Shown piece after piece: positions 25,459 through 35,884 of a stretch of 64,000 bases of DNA; position 1 is the first letter of the stretch, and each line of letters starts with the position of its first letter. Source of the stretch: JALZKA01 sp963717635. Lineage in GTDB: Bacteria > Actinomycetota > Thermoleophilia > Solirubrobacterales > 70-9. The DNA lies in the NCBI GenBank assembly GCA_963717635.1, contig OY970347.1:372001-436000 (forward strand), written 5' to 3'. Under the pieces are notes generated by a model that saw only the letters and a list, made by a program, of their open reading frames with translations, did no database searches and was not told the DNA's origin. The position numbers and the translations under genes are program-made.

Positions 25459-25482
25459 CGCTAATTAGCATAGCAAACTACC
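25447..25482. promoter_or_regulatory. extended palindromic operator over the marR start
   Basis: GCTAATTAGC at 25460-25469 is a perfect palindrome, and outer arms GGTAGTT (25447-25453) and AACTACC (25476-25482) share exactly the same centre. The site overlaps the marR ATG (25456-25458) and is strikingly AT-rich for this genome. It fits the symmetric 16-20 bp core sites of MarR repressors. Confidence 0.7.
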
Positions 25483-25523
25483 TTATGCAGCAGAAGCGGG
25501 CAGTTCGAGGTTGAAGCTCCGCC

Positions 25524-27260
25524 TCACCTCTTCCGCAGTTTCTGGAACTGGCCCCAGGGGCGCGTGTTGGCGATCTCCGCCTTGGTCAGCCAGGCGCGGC
25601 GGGCGGTGGCGATCCCGTAGCGCATGTTGTCGAGGGTCGAGATCCTGTGGGCGTCCGTGTTCAGGCAGATCTTCACCCCGGCGTCGGCGACAACCCGCGC
25701 GTTCTGCTCGGAGAGATCCCGGCGATTCGGGTTGCCGTTGATCTCGATCATCGTCCCCGCTGCGGCCGCGGCCGCGGCAACCGCCTCGATGTCGAAGTCG
25801 TAGCCCTCGCGCCGAAGGAGCATGCGGCCGCTCGGGTGGCCCAGGCAGTCGACCAGCGGATGCTCGACGGCGGCGATCATCCGCGCGGTCATCTTCGGCC
25901 TGTTCATCCGAAACGACGTGTGGACGCTGGCGACGACCCAGTCCAGGCGCTCGAGCAGCTCGTCTGAGTAGTCGAGCGAGCCGTCGGGCAGGATGTTTGA
26001 CTCGGTCCCGGCCAGCACCCGGAAGCGGCTCGAACCGATCTCCGCGTTGAGCTCCGCGATCTCCTCGATCCGCTGCTGCAGCCGCTCCGGGGTCACGTGG
26101 TCGCCGAAGCCGTGGCTGGCGGAGTGGTCGGTCACGGCGTAGTACCCATAGCCCTTCGCCCGCGCGGCCTCGACCATCTCCTCCAGCGTGTTCTTGCCGT
26201 CGGAGAGGGTGGTGTGCGAGTGCAGGTCGCCGCGGACGTCGCCCAGTTCGACGAGCTTCGGTAGCGTGCCGTCGGCTGCCGCCTTGATCTCCCCTCGTCC
26301 TTCGCGCAGTTCCGGCTCGACGTACCGAAGGCCGAGGCGTCTGTAGACCCCGGCTTCGGTGGCGTGCCGCGAGACCTTGCCGGTCTCGGTGTCCTTGATT
26401 CCGTGTTCGGACACCGACAGGCCCCTTTTCACGGCGCGCTCGCGCAATTCGACGTTGTGCGCAGCCGAGCCTGTGAAATGCTGGAGCAGGTTGCCGTACT
26501 CCTTTGGCGGCACGATCCGGAGGTCGACCGAGATCCCGTTGTGGGTTGTGATCCGGGCGCCGTTCGCTCCCGGGTTGCCCGCCGCGGCGGCCAGGGGATG
26601 CTCGACCAGGGCGGTCGCCAGCTCCTTGGGCTTGCCGGCGGTTGCGATCAGGTCGATGTCCTTGCAGGTCTCGGCGAGCCGCCTGGCGGAGCCGGCGATG
26701 TCGACGGCCTCGGACGCGGGGTGGCCGCGCAGGTCGGCGGCCAGGCGCTCCGCGATCGGCAGCACGTCGGACAGCAGCACGCGCTCGGCAGGCCCCTCAT
26801 CCCCCAGGCGCTCGAGCTGCGCCGCGATGTTTTCCTCCGCCTTCGGGCCCAGGCCCTTGAGCACGCGGATCCTCTGGCCCTCGACGGCCGCGCGCAGGTC
26901 ATCGAGGCTTGCGACTCCGAGCTCGTCGTAGAGCCGCCGCACCGTCTTCGCGCCCAGGCCCGGGATCATCGTCACCTCGACCAGGCTCGGCGGGAACTTC
27001 GCCTTCAGCTTGTCGGCGGACGGGATCGATCCGCCCTCGAGCAGGGCGACGATCTTCTCGGCGATCGTCTTGCCGATCCCGGGCAGCTCGGTCACCCGCC
27101 CGGCGCGAGTCAGCTCGGCGATCGATACCGGGCTCTGCCGGATCACCTTCGCGGCCTCGCGATAGGCCAGGACCCTGTATGAGATCGCGCCGTCCAGCTC
27201 ATACAGCGTTCCCAGCTCCGAGAACGCGTCCGCGATCTCTCCGTTCGTCATCTCAGACAT
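25524..27260 (-). CDS. polX: family X DNA polymerase/3'-5' exonuclease PolX
   Basis: A 578-residue bacterial PolX for gap-filling repair. An N-terminal 8-kDa domain with helix-hairpin-helix motifs (ELPGIGKTIAEKI, MIPGLGAKTVRRL, LKGLGPKAEENI) is followed by the nucleotidyltransferase site GSARRLAETCKDIDLI and third Asp in ISVDLRIV. A C-terminal PHP domain begins DLHSHTTLSDGKNTLEEMV, with further His/Asp ligands in VTDHSASHGFGDH, GTESNI and NTDAHR. Both catalytic centres look intact. The gene stands alone, convergent with nothing, and divergent from the glycosyltransferase. Confidence 0.95.
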   Translation of the reverse strand: MSEMTNGEIADAFSELGTLYELDGAISYRVLAYREAAKVIRQSPVSIAELTRAGRVTELPGIGKTIAEKIVALLEGGSIPSADKLKAKFPPSLVEVTMIPGLGAKTVRRLYDELGVASLDDLRAAVEGQRIRVLKGLGPKAEENIAAQLERLGDEGPAERVLLSDVLPIAERLAADLRGHPASEAVDIAGSARRLAETCKDIDLIATAGKPKELATALVEHPLAAAAGNPGANGARITTHNGISVDLRIVPPKEYGNLLQHFTGSAAHNVELRERAVKRGLSVSEHGIKDTETGKVSRHATEAGVYRRLGLRYVEPELREGRGEIKAAADGTLPKLVELGDVRGDLHSHTTLSDGKNTLEEMVEAARAKGYGYYAVTDHSASHGFGDHVTPERLQQRIEEIAELNAEIGSSRFRVLAGTESNILPDGSLDYSDELLERLDWVVASVHTSFRMNRPKMTARMIAAVEHPLVDCLGHPSGRMLLRREGYDFDIEAVAAAAAAAGTMIEINGNPNRRDLSEQNARVVADAGVKICLNTDAHRISTLDNMRYGIATARRAWLTKAEIANTRPWGQFQKLRKR

Positions 27261-27289
27261 TGGCCTGCCATGCCTCGTAGTCTCATCAA

Positions 27290-28006
27290 ATGCCCGCTGC
27301 CGCCGACGTCTGGCTCGTGCTGCCGACCTTCAACGAGGCCGAGAACATCGAGCCGTTGCTCGCGGCGGTGCGGCCACAGCTGCCGGCGGGCAGCCGGGTT
27401 CTGGTGGTCGACGACTCCTCTCCGGACGGGACCGGTGACATCGCCGATCGGCTTGCGGCCGCCGCCGACGACCTCGAGGTTCTGCACCGGGAGGAGAAGC
27501 TGGGCCTCGGCCCTGCGTATGTCGCCGGGTTCGAGCGGGCGCTGGCCGGAGGCGCCCGGCTCATCGCCCAGATGGACTCCGACTTCTCCCATGACCCAGC
27601 CGACCTTCCGCGGCTGCTTGCAGCCGTGGAAGCCTGTGATCTGGTGATCGGCTCCCGCTACGTCGACGGCGGTGGCGTTGCCGACTGGGGGCCGCTGCGG
27701 CGGACGATCAGCCGTGCGGGGAGCGCGTACGCCCGTGGAGTGCTCGGGGTCGAGGTCCGCGACCTGACCGGTGGGTTCAAGGTGATCCGGCGAGCGGTCC
27801 TCGAGGCGATCGATCTGCACTCGATCTCGTCGCTGGGCTATGCGTTCCAGGTCGAGGTCACCTATCGCGCGGTCCAGGCGGGCTTTCGCGTCGTCGAGGT
27901 GCCGATCACATTCCGGGACCGCCGCGTGGGCCAGTCGAAGATGACTGGGGCGATCGTCGCCGAGGCGGCGCTGGGCGTCCCCCGGATGCGGAGGCACAAT
28001 CGATGA
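27290..28006 (+). CDS. polyprenol-phosphate mannose synthase-like GT2
   Basis: A 238-residue GT-A glycosyltransferase. VLPTFNEAENIEPLLAAV starts the nucleotide-binding fold, VVDDSSPDGTGDI gives the first Asp pair, and AQMDSDFSHDP the metal-binding DxD and family motif of dolichol/polyprenol-phosphate mannose synthases. DLTGGFKVIRR and GYAFQVEVTYRAVQAGF complete the DPM1 pattern. There are no C-terminal membrane helices, so it is the soluble DPM type that needs a membrane partner or associates peripherally. It probably makes the lipid-linked mannose donor for cell-envelope or protein mannosylation. Confidence 0.88.
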   Translation: MPAAADVWLVLPTFNEAENIEPLLAAVRPQLPAGSRVLVVDDSSPDGTGDIADRLAAAADDLEVLHREEKLGLGPAYVAGFERALAGGARLIAQMDSDFSHDPADLPRLLAAVEACDLVIGSRYVDGGGVADWGPLRRTISRAGSAYARGVLGVEVRDLTGGFKVIRRAVLEAIDLHSISSLGYAFQVEVTYRAVQAGFRVVEVPITFRDRRVGQSKMTGAIVAEAALGVPRMRRHNR

Positions 28007-28038
28007 AACGAACAGCGTCCTCTGAATACTTCACTTTG

Positions 28039-28044
28039 TATAGT
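28039..28044 (+). promoter_or_regulatory. candidate trxA -10 element
   Basis: TATAGT is embedded in a locally AT-rich stretch 78 bases upstream of trxA. No convincing -35 lies 16-18 bases upstream, and I do not see a sigma-R type GGAAT-N18-GTT promoter. Confidence 0.3.
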
Positions 28045-28121
28045 AAGAGCCAAGCGGTGATCGGAAACACCATCGGCCACCGCATCGGATAGAAACCACG
28101 TCCCTTCAACCAGGAGGCCAA

Positions 28122-28451
28122 ATGGCCGGCAAGCTGCCCGACGTCACGGACGCCAACTTCCAGAGCGAGGTCCTCGATTCCGGCGAGCCCGTGCTCGTCG
28201 ACTTCTGGGCCCCCTGGTGCGGGCCGTGCCGGGTCGTCCACCCGATCCTGGAGGAGATGTCGGGCGAGCGCGATGATGTGCGCATCGTCTCGCTGAACAT
28301 CGACGACAACCAGCAGACGGCCGCCAAGTTCGACGTGCTCTCGATCCCGACGCTGATCCTGTTCAAGGACGGCGCCGAGGCGAAGCGCATCATCGGCGCC
28401 CGGCCGAAGCGCAGCCTTGAGGCCGAGCTCGAGCCGGCGCTCGCCGCCTAG
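28122..28451 (+). CDS. trxA: thioredoxin
   Basis: A 109-residue thioredoxin. FWAPWCGPCRVVHPILEEM carries the canonical WCGPC redox site, DVLSIPTLILFKDG the cis-Pro, and IGARPKRSL the C-terminal glycine region. AGGAGG precedes the ATG by six bases, one of the best ribosome sites in the window. It reduces disulfides in the cytosol. The methionine sulfoxide reductase 8 kb away would be a natural client. The tautomerase gene follows 15 bases later. Confidence 0.97.
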   Translation: MAGKLPDVTDANFQSEVLDSGEPVLVDFWAPWCGPCRVVHPILEEMSGERDDVRIVSLNIDDNQQTAAKFDVLSIPTLILFKDGAEAKRIIGARPKRSLEAELEPALAA

Positions 28452-28466
28452 CTCCGGTCCCTAGCC

Positions 28467-28646
28467 ATGCCGTTCATACACATCCACTGGTACGAGGGTC
28501 GCTCCGACGAGCAGAAGGCCGAGCTGGCCCGCCGCATCACCGACGCGATGGTCGAGGTCGGCAAGACCTCGGCCGAGCACGTCTGGATTCGCTTCGAGGA
28601 CTCGAAGCAGTCCGACTGGGTGATGGGCGGCGAGCAGCAGGGCTGA
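28467..28646 (+). CDS. 4-oxalocrotonate tautomerase-like small protein
   Basis: A 59-residue ORF starting MPFIHIHWYEGRSDEQKAEL, with the N-terminal Pro that acts as catalytic base in the tautomerase superfamily after Met removal. Length and the later segment VWIRFEDSKQSDWVMGG fit 4-oxalocrotonate tautomerase/DmpI monomers, which assemble as hexamers. The Arg expected near position 39 could be the R of VWIRFED. It lies 15 bases after trxA and probably shares its transcript. Substrate unknown. Confidence 0.85.
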   Translation: MPFIHIHWYEGRSDEQKAELARRITDAMVEVGKTSAEHVWIRFEDSKQSDWVMGGEQQG

Positions 28647-28657
28647 GCCGCTCAGCC
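28641..28657. terminator. short bidirectional hairpin spanning two stop codons
   Basis: GGCTGAG and CTCAGCC form a perfect seven-pair stem with a three-base loop. It contains the tautomerase TGA and the ileS stop on the other strand, placing it exactly between converging genes. No T-run follows, so termination strength is uncertain. Confidence 0.4.
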
Positions 28658-31600
28658 GGAGCGCTCGACGTAGATCTGCAGCTGCCGCCCGTCGATGATC
28701 TCGGGCTCGCCGACCGCGGCCCCGAACTCGACGCTGGTAGCAAGCGTCTCGCCGGCGACGTACTCCTCGTGCTGCCGGGCCGCGTCGAGCAGGGTCTCGT
28801 CACCATCGAGCTTGAGCATGATCCGGTCGGTGACCTCGAGGCCGGCCGTCTTGCGAGCGCCCTGGATCGCGTGCACGATCTCGCGCGCCAGGCCTTCGCG
28901 GCGGAGGTCGTCGTCCAGCTCGAGTGACAGCGCCACCGCCCGGCCCGCCTCCGCCTCGACCTCGTAGCCCTTCAGCGGCTCCATCGCAAGCACGACGTCG
29001 TCGGGCTCCAGCGGGTGCTCCTGCCCGTCGATGTTGATGCCCACGACCCGCTCGCCCTTCGACGCCGCGGCGGCCGTTTCGGGGTCGAGCGCCTCGACCG
29101 CCGCGGCGACCTGCGGCATCGCCTTGCCGAATCGGGGACCGAGCGTCCGGTAGTTCGGCTTGACTCGGTAGGAGACCAGCTCGGCCTCCTCGCTGACGAA
29201 TTCCAGCCCCTTCACGTTCAGCTCGGCCCGGACGACGTCGCCCAGCTGCTCGATCTCGGCGCGCTCCGCCCCCGTCGCGACGATCACCGCCTTGGCGAGC
29301 GGCTGGCGCATCTTCGCCTTCGCCGCCGCCCGAGCGGCCCGGCCCAGCTCGATCGCCCGTAGCGCCGCTTCGACGCCGGCCTCGAGCTCGGGGTCGCGGC
29401 GTGACGGCTCAGGCGCCGGAAAGTCCGCGAGGTGAACCGATTCGCCGTCCGGGCTGAGGTTGGAATGGATCTCGTCGCTGGCGAACGGGATGAACGGCGC
29501 CAGCATCTTGCTGGTCTCCAGCAGGCAGTGGCGCAGGGTCCCGAGGGCGTGCTCGTCTCCCTCCCAGAAGCGCCGCCGCGAGAGGCGGACGTACCAGTTC
29601 GAGAGCCGCTCGACGAAGCGCGCCAGATCCTGCCCGGCGCGGGTGCAGTTGAAGGCGTCCATCTCGGTCACGACCACCTCGTTCACCGCCTGGAGCTCGG
29701 AGAGGATCCAGCGGTCCAGGTCCGAGCCCTCGCCGGGCGCGGGCGCCTGCGGGGCGGTCTCTGGCCCGAGCTTCTCGGCGTTGGCGTAGAGGACCCAGAA
29801 CGAGTACGTGTTCCAGAGCTGGTTCAGGAACTGGCGGACCGCCTCGCCCACGGTCTCGGTCGAGAACCTGTACCCGGCCCATGGCTGCTGGGCGGTGAAG
29901 TAGTACCAGCGGAACGCGTCCGCCCCGTGCGCGTTCAGGACCCCCCATGGGTCGACGACGTTGCCGCGGCTCTTCGACATCTTCTGGCCCTCGGGGTCGA
30001 GGATCAGGCCGAGGCAGACGCAGTTGAGATAGCTCGAGCGGTCGAAGACCAGGGTCGAGACCGCGAGCAGCGAGTAGAACCAGCCGCGGGTCTGGTCGAT
30101 CGCCTCGCAGATGTAGTCGGCCGGGAAGCGCGCCTCGAACTCCTCCGAACCCTCGAAGGGGTGGTGGAACTGCGCGAACGGCATCGAGCCCGAGTCGTAC
30201 CAGGTGTCGATCACCTCGGGGACCCGCTGCATCTCGCCCTGGCAGCCCGCCGCCGAGCAGCGCAGCACCACGTCGTCGATGTAGGGCCGGTGGAGGTCGT
30301 CGGGCACCTCGCCGCCGCGTTCGCGCAGGTCGGCGATCGACCCGGCGCAGAACGACTCGTCGCACCCGGTCTCCTGGCACTGCCAGACCGGCAGCGGTGT
30401 ACCCCAGTAGCGCTCGCGCGAGAGCGCCCAGTCCACGTTGTTCTCCAGCCATTTCCCGAAGCGCCCGTGCTTGATGTGCTCGGGGTGCCAGCCGATGCGC
30501 TCGTTCTCGGCCAGCATCCGGTCGCGGACGTCGGTCGTCCGGATGTACCAGCTCGACTTCGCGTAGTACAGGAGCGGCGTGTCGCAGCGCCAGCAGTGCG
30601 GGTAGGAGTGCTCGTATTCCTCGGCCCGGTAGAGGCGTCCGGACGACTGCAGCGCCGCGACGATTTCCGGGTTGTGCTCGAACACCATCTTGCCCTGGAA
30701 GTCGGGCACGCGCTCGTCGTACGTGCCGTCCGGCCGGACCGGGTTCTGCAGCGTCATTTCGCGCTCCTCGCCGAGCCGGAAGTCGTCCTCGCCGAACGCC
30801 AGGGCGGTGTGGACCAGGCCGGTGCCATCCTCCGTGGTCACGAAGCTGGCGGTCAGGACGGAATGGCCGAGGGGGCCGAAGTCCTCGCCCCTGATGAAGT
30901 CGAACGGCGCCTCGTAGCGGACGCCCTCGAGCGCCGAGCCGGGGAACGACGCCAGCTCCTCATAGCCCTCGCCCAGGACCCGCTCCGCGAGGGGGCGAGC
31001 GACGATCACCACCTCGCCGGAGCCAGGGGGCTGGGCGCGCAGGTACTCGATCTCGGCCCCGACGGCGACGGCGGCGTGCGAGATCAGCGTCCACGGCGTG
31101 GTCGTCCAGACGAGCAGGTTGTCGCCGGCCTGAACGCCGTTCTCGGGAATTGCGTCCGCCGGTGGCACCCCGGTCACGGGCAGCCTCACGTAGACCGAGG
31201 GGTCGATCACGTCGTGATAGCCCTGCGCAACCTCGTGCGAGGACAGCGCCGTGCCGCAGCGCGGGCAGTAGGGGACGACCTTGTGCCCCTGGTACAGGCG
31301 GCCTGAGTCCCAGATCTGCCGCAGGGACCACCAGACCGACTCGATGTAGTCGTTCGTGAGCGTCACGTAGGGGTCGTCGAGGTCGATCCAGAAGCCGATC
31401 CGCTCCGTCAGCCGGTTCCACTCCTCGACGTACCGGAACACCGACTCCCGGCATTTCGCATTGAACTCTGCGATCCCGTAGGCCTCGATCTCGGCCTTCG
31501 ACGAGATCCCCAGCTCCTTCTCGATCTCGAGCTCGACCGGCAGCCCGTGGCAGTCCCAGCCGCCCTTGCGCGGCACCTGGTAGCCGGCCATCGCCTTGTA

Positions 31601-31816
31601 GCGCGGATAGATGTCCTTGAAGACCCGAGAGAGCACGTGGGCGGCGTGCGGGATGCCGTTCGCGGTGGGCGGCCCCTCGTAGAAGCTCCAGGTCTCGGCG
31701 CCCTCGCGGCGTGCGAGCTGCTGGTGGAAGACGTCGTCGCGGCGCCAGCGCTCGAGGACCTCCTCCTCGAGCGCGGGAAAGCTCTGCTTGGAATCGACGG
31801 GGCGAAAGCCGCTCAT
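28652..31816 (-). CDS. ileS: isoleucyl-tRNA synthetase, eukaryote-like type 2
   Basis: A 1054-residue class I synthetase charging tRNA-Ile. Residues 47-60 read YEGPPTANGIPHAAH: the HxGH signature is HAAH, with Ala in place of Gly. The editing (CP1) domain lies in the middle, KMSKSRGN is intact, and a long C-terminal anticodon/extension region follows. Length and the motif layout match type 2 IleRS, the group naturally tolerant of mupirocin. ATG 31816 is chosen because the upstream 35 in-frame residues are unconserved. It converges on the tautomerase gene. Confidence 0.95.
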   Translation of the reverse strand: MSGFRPVDSKQSFPALEEEVLERWRRDDVFHQQLARREGAETWSFYEGPPTANGIPHAAHVLSRVFKDIYPRYKAMAGYQVPRKGGWDCHGLPVELEIEKELGISSKAEIEAYGIAEFNAKCRESVFRYVEEWNRLTERIGFWIDLDDPYVTLTNDYIESVWWSLRQIWDSGRLYQGHKVVPYCPRCGTALSSHEVAQGYHDVIDPSVYVRLPVTGVPPADAIPENGVQAGDNLLVWTTTPWTLISHAAVAVGAEIEYLRAQPPGSGEVVIVARPLAERVLGEGYEELASFPGSALEGVRYEAPFDFIRGEDFGPLGHSVLTASFVTTEDGTGLVHTALAFGEDDFRLGEEREMTLQNPVRPDGTYDERVPDFQGKMVFEHNPEIVAALQSSGRLYRAEEYEHSYPHCWRCDTPLLYYAKSSWYIRTTDVRDRMLAENERIGWHPEHIKHGRFGKWLENNVDWALSRERYWGTPLPVWQCQETGCDESFCAGSIADLRERGGEVPDDLHRPYIDDVVLRCSAAGCQGEMQRVPEVIDTWYDSGSMPFAQFHHPFEGSEEFEARFPADYICEAIDQTRGWFYSLLAVSTLVFDRSSYLNCVCLGLILDPEGQKMSKSRGNVVDPWGVLNAHGADAFRWYYFTAQQPWAGYRFSTETVGEAVRQFLNQLWNTYSFWVLYANAEKLGPETAPQAPAPGEGSDLDRWILSELQAVNEVVVTEMDAFNCTRAGQDLARFVERLSNWYVRLSRRRFWEGDEHALGTLRHCLLETSKMLAPFIPFASDEIHSNLSPDGESVHLADFPAPEPSRRDPELEAGVEAALRAIELGRAARAAAKAKMRQPLAKAVIVATGAERAEIEQLGDVVRAELNVKGLEFVSEEAELVSYRVKPNYRTLGPRFGKAMPQVAAAVEALDPETAAAASKGERVVGINIDGQEHPLEPDDVVLAMEPLKGYEVEAEAGRAVALSLELDDDLRREGLAREIVHAIQGARKTAGLEVTDRIMLKLDGDETLLDAARQHEEYVAGETLATSVEFGAAVGEPEIIDGRQLQIYVERSG

Positions 31817-31840
31817 GCGCGCGGATTCTAGGAGCGGCCG

Positions 31841-31876
31841 GTCACCAGACGACCAGGACGTCGTCTTGTGGGTGAC
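31841..31876 (-). other. hairpin in the ileS leader
   Basis: In the minus-strand transcript GTCACC pairs with GGTGAC and, inside them, GACGAC pairs with GTCGTC around a six-base loop, with an asymmetric internal bulge. The structure ends 24 bases before the ileS ATG, and no clear Shine-Dalgarno is seen in between. Actinobacterial ileS genes are often T-box controlled, but I cannot find the T-box consensus here. Confidence 0.35.
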
Positions 31877-31957
31877 GCGCCGCGGCTCTTCCCACGGAAT
31901 GGTCTCCTCCGCGTCCCCCAATCCAGGCGGCAGTTAACCATCCCTAGGATCCGGCCC

Positions 31958-32422
31958 ATGAAGCGCGCGATGCTCGCGGCCCTGGCGGGGCTCCTGATGC
32001 TCGGTTGCGGCAGCGACGACGCCGAGACGCCCGTCGCCTGCTTCGGCGATCGGGAGGCGTACCTGACTGCGCTCGAGGATGCACCCGGGGAAGTGCGTTT
32101 CGACCGGACGACGCCGATCAGCGCCTGCATTGTCGACGGTCAGTCAGGCGGCGAGCTGGGCCAGGTGGGTGAGGCGCTGGTCGCCACGGCGACCGAGCTG
32201 AACCGCCGCGCGCAAGAGGATCCTGCTGGCGAGGCGACCGTGCAGCTCGGCTATCTGGTCGGCGTCGTTCAGGAAGCAGCATCGACCACCGGCGGCATCC
32301 ACGAGGACCTCGTGCTCCGCCTCGACGCGGCGGCCCGTCTCAAGTCCGGCGGCGGCGCGCTCCCAGCCGAGTTCGAGCGCGCCTTCGGCCAGGGCTACGC
32401 CGCCGGTCAGAGCCCAGGCTGA
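31958..32422 (+). CDS. small lipoprotein, unknown
   Basis: A 154-residue predicted lipoprotein. The signal MKRAMLAALAGLLMLGC ends in a lipobox-like LMLGC with Cys17, followed by an Asp/Ser linker (GSDDAET). The mature part is mostly helical (VGEALVATATELNRRAQEDP) with two Cys that could form a disulfide (VACFGD and SACIVD). No family recognised. It is the first gene of a plus-strand run leading into fumC, 40 bases later. Confidence 0.75.
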   Translation: MKRAMLAALAGLLMLGCGSDDAETPVACFGDREAYLTALEDAPGEVRFDRTTPISACIVDGQSGGELGQVGEALVATATELNRRAQEDPAGEATVQLGYLVGVVQEAASTTGGIHEDLVLRLDAAARLKSGGGALPAEFERAFGQGYAAGQSPG

Positions 32423-32462
32423 GTAGCCTGGGCACCATGACTTGCAGGCAACCGGAGGGCAG

Positions 32463-33776
<1,314 letters not shown>

Positions 33777-34642
33777 CTCCCGCGCGGTCCTCGTCGCGGG
33801 CGCCGCCCTCGCGCTGGTTGCCGTTCCGGCCGGAGCCGGACAGTCCGCCGGCGACGGGCTGGAGCTGCCGCGGGGCGGCACGAGCGTGCTGCCCGAACAC
33901 CGCGTGATCGGCTTCTACGGCGCGCCTCAGTCGCCCCAGCTCGGCGAGCTGGGGATCGGGTCTCCGGCCAGCGCCGCGAAGCGCCTGCGCCGGCAGATCA
34001 AGCCGTATAAGAGCCGCAGCCGGCAGCCGATCCTGCCGCTCTTCGAGCTGCTCGGCACGATCGCGCTGGCCCATCCGGGCGACGATGGCAAGTACCGGGC
34101 GCGCCAGCCGAACTCGGTGATCCGGCGCTACGCGCAGACGGCACGCGAAAAGCGGTTCCTGCTGATGCTGGACATCCAGCCTGGGCGAGCCAGGTTCACC
34201 GACGAGGTCAAGCACCTGAAGCCCTGGTTGCGAAAGCCCTTTGTGTCGGTTGCGCTCGACCCGGAATGGAACATGGGGCGCCACGGAGTGCCGGGCGAAC
34301 GGATCGGCAGCGTCTCGGCGAAGATGGTGAACCGGGTGACCCGGATCCTGAACGAGCTCGTGCGCCGCCACGACCTGCCGCAGAAGCTGGTCGTCATCCA
34401 CCAGTTCACCGACTCGATGATCCGTGACAAACGCGCTCTCAAGGTCCGGCCGGGAGTCGACCTGGTCCTCAACGCCGACGGCTTCGGCACCCCGGCCGCG
34501 AAGCGCTCCAAGTACGAGGAGCTCTCCCCGACACGGCGCTCGCGGATGTTCCCCGGGTTCAAGCTGTTCTATGAGGAGGACACGAATCTGATCAGCCCGA
34601 AGCAGGTCATGCGGCTCGATCCGCGCCCGAACTTCATCGTCT

Positions 34643-35884
34643 ATGAGTAGCGCGGCGACTGCGGTCAGCGTCCAGGAGATCGAGACCGCGGCGCGGACGG
34701 TCGATCAGGTGGCGCGCCGCACACCGGTGCTCGAGGCCGGTGAGATCTCGCGGCGGGCGGGCGCCACCGTGACCCTGAAGGCAGAGTGCCTGCAGGCGAC
34801 GGGTTCGTTCAAGGTGCGCGGGGCGTTCAACGCGATCGCGTCGCTCGACGCCAAGGACCTTGACGCCGGCGTCGTCGCGGCCAGCGCCGGGAATCACGCG
34901 CAGGCGGTCACCGCCGCAGCCCGGCGCGCTGGCGCGCGGGCCGACCTGTTCATGCCGGCGGGGGCGCCGCTGGCCAAGATCGCTGCGGTCAAGCGCCGCG
35001 GCGGCGAGGTCCACCTGGTCGAGGGCTCGTTCGACGAGGCGGCCGAGGCCGCGGCGGCATACGCAGCCGAGCGCGGCGCGACGATCGTGCCGGCGTTCGA
35101 CCACCCGGCGGTCATCGCCGGGCAGGGGACGATCGGCCTCGAGATCGCCGAGCAGGCGCAGCGAACGAAGGTGGTCGTGGTGCCGGTCGGAGGCGGCGCC
35201 CTGGCCGCGGGCATCGCGATCGCGATCAAGTCGAAGCTGGCCGGTGTGCGCGTGGTCGGCGTCCAGGCGGAGAATTGTGCGCCGTATCTCGAGTCGCTGG
35301 CCGCCCACCGCCCGATCGGCGCCCGGTCCGCCGTGACGATCTGCGATGGGATCGCCGTCAAGCGGCCCGGTGAGCTGACACTGCCGCTGGTCGACGAGTG
35401 GGTCGACGAGGTCGTGACCGTGTCCGACGACGAGGCCGCCGAGGCGATGGTGCTGTTGCTCGAGCGCTCGAAGCTGGTGGTGGAGGGCGCGGGGGCAGTC
35501 GGTGTCGCGGCGCTCCTCAGCGGCCAAATCGAGTTGCCCGCCGAGGGCGAGGTTTGCGCGGTCCTCTCAGGTGGCAACGTGGACGCGACGCGGCTGGCGG
35601 AGTGCATCGCCCTGGGCGAGACCGTCTCGGGCAGGCGCATGGTCGTCTCGGTCGTGATGCCCGATCGCCCCGGCGCGCTGGCCGGATTGCTGGGCGTCGT
35701 CGCCGAGCAGGGGGCGAACGTGATCGACGTCGAGCACCTGCGCGAGGGCCTTGACCTGCACGTCGGCGAGACCGCGATCACGCTCGTCCTGCAGACCAAG
35801 GGACGCGAGCACTCGGCCGAGGTGCTCGCCGCGATCGAGGCGGAGGGGTTCGCCAGCCGGGCTCAGCGAGTCGACGTGACGTAA
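34643..35884 (+). CDS. ilvA: threonine ammonia-lyase with C-terminal ACT domain
   Basis: A 413-residue PLP enzyme converting threonine to 2-oxobutyrate, the entry to isoleucine. The PLP lysine lies in ATGSFKVRGAFNAI, the substrate loop in ASAGNHAQAV, and the phosphate-binding glycines in VPVGGGALAAGIA. A single ACT domain (SVVMPDRPGALAGLLGVVAE) ends the protein. That is the shorter catabolic/TdcB-like or CTDH type rather than the two-ACT biosynthetic IlvA. It overlaps the preceding gene by eight bases. Confidence 0.92.
   Translation: MSSAATAVSVQEIETAARTVDQVARRTPVLEAGEISRRAGATVTLKAECLQATGSFKVRGAFNAIASLDAKDLDAGVVAASAGNHAQAVTAAARRAGARADLFMPAGAPLAKIAAVKRRGGEVHLVEGSFDEAAEAAAAYAAERGATIVPAFDHPAVIAGQGTIGLEIAEQAQRTKVVVVPVGGGALAAGIAIAIKSKLAGVRVVGVQAENCAPYLESLAAHRPIGARSAVTICDGIAVKRPGELTLPLVDEWVDEVVTVSDDEAAEAMVLLLERSKLVVEGAGAVGVAALLSGQIELPAEGEVCAVLSGGNVDATRLAECIALGETVSGRRMVVSVVMPDRPGALAGLLGVVAEQGANVIDVEHLREGLDLHVGETAITLVLQTKGREHSAEVLAAIEAEGFASRAQRVDVT

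Noticed and set aside
28007..28121. Sigma-R (oxidative stress) promoter for trxA
   Set aside because: No GGAAT-N18/19-GTT pattern could be found; only a stand-alone TATAGT is seen.
31817..31957. T-box riboswitch upstream of ileS
   Set aside because: I could not find the conserved T-box/antiterminator sequence (GGTGGNACCGCG-like); only a generic hairpin is visible, so it is listed as an unnamed structure.
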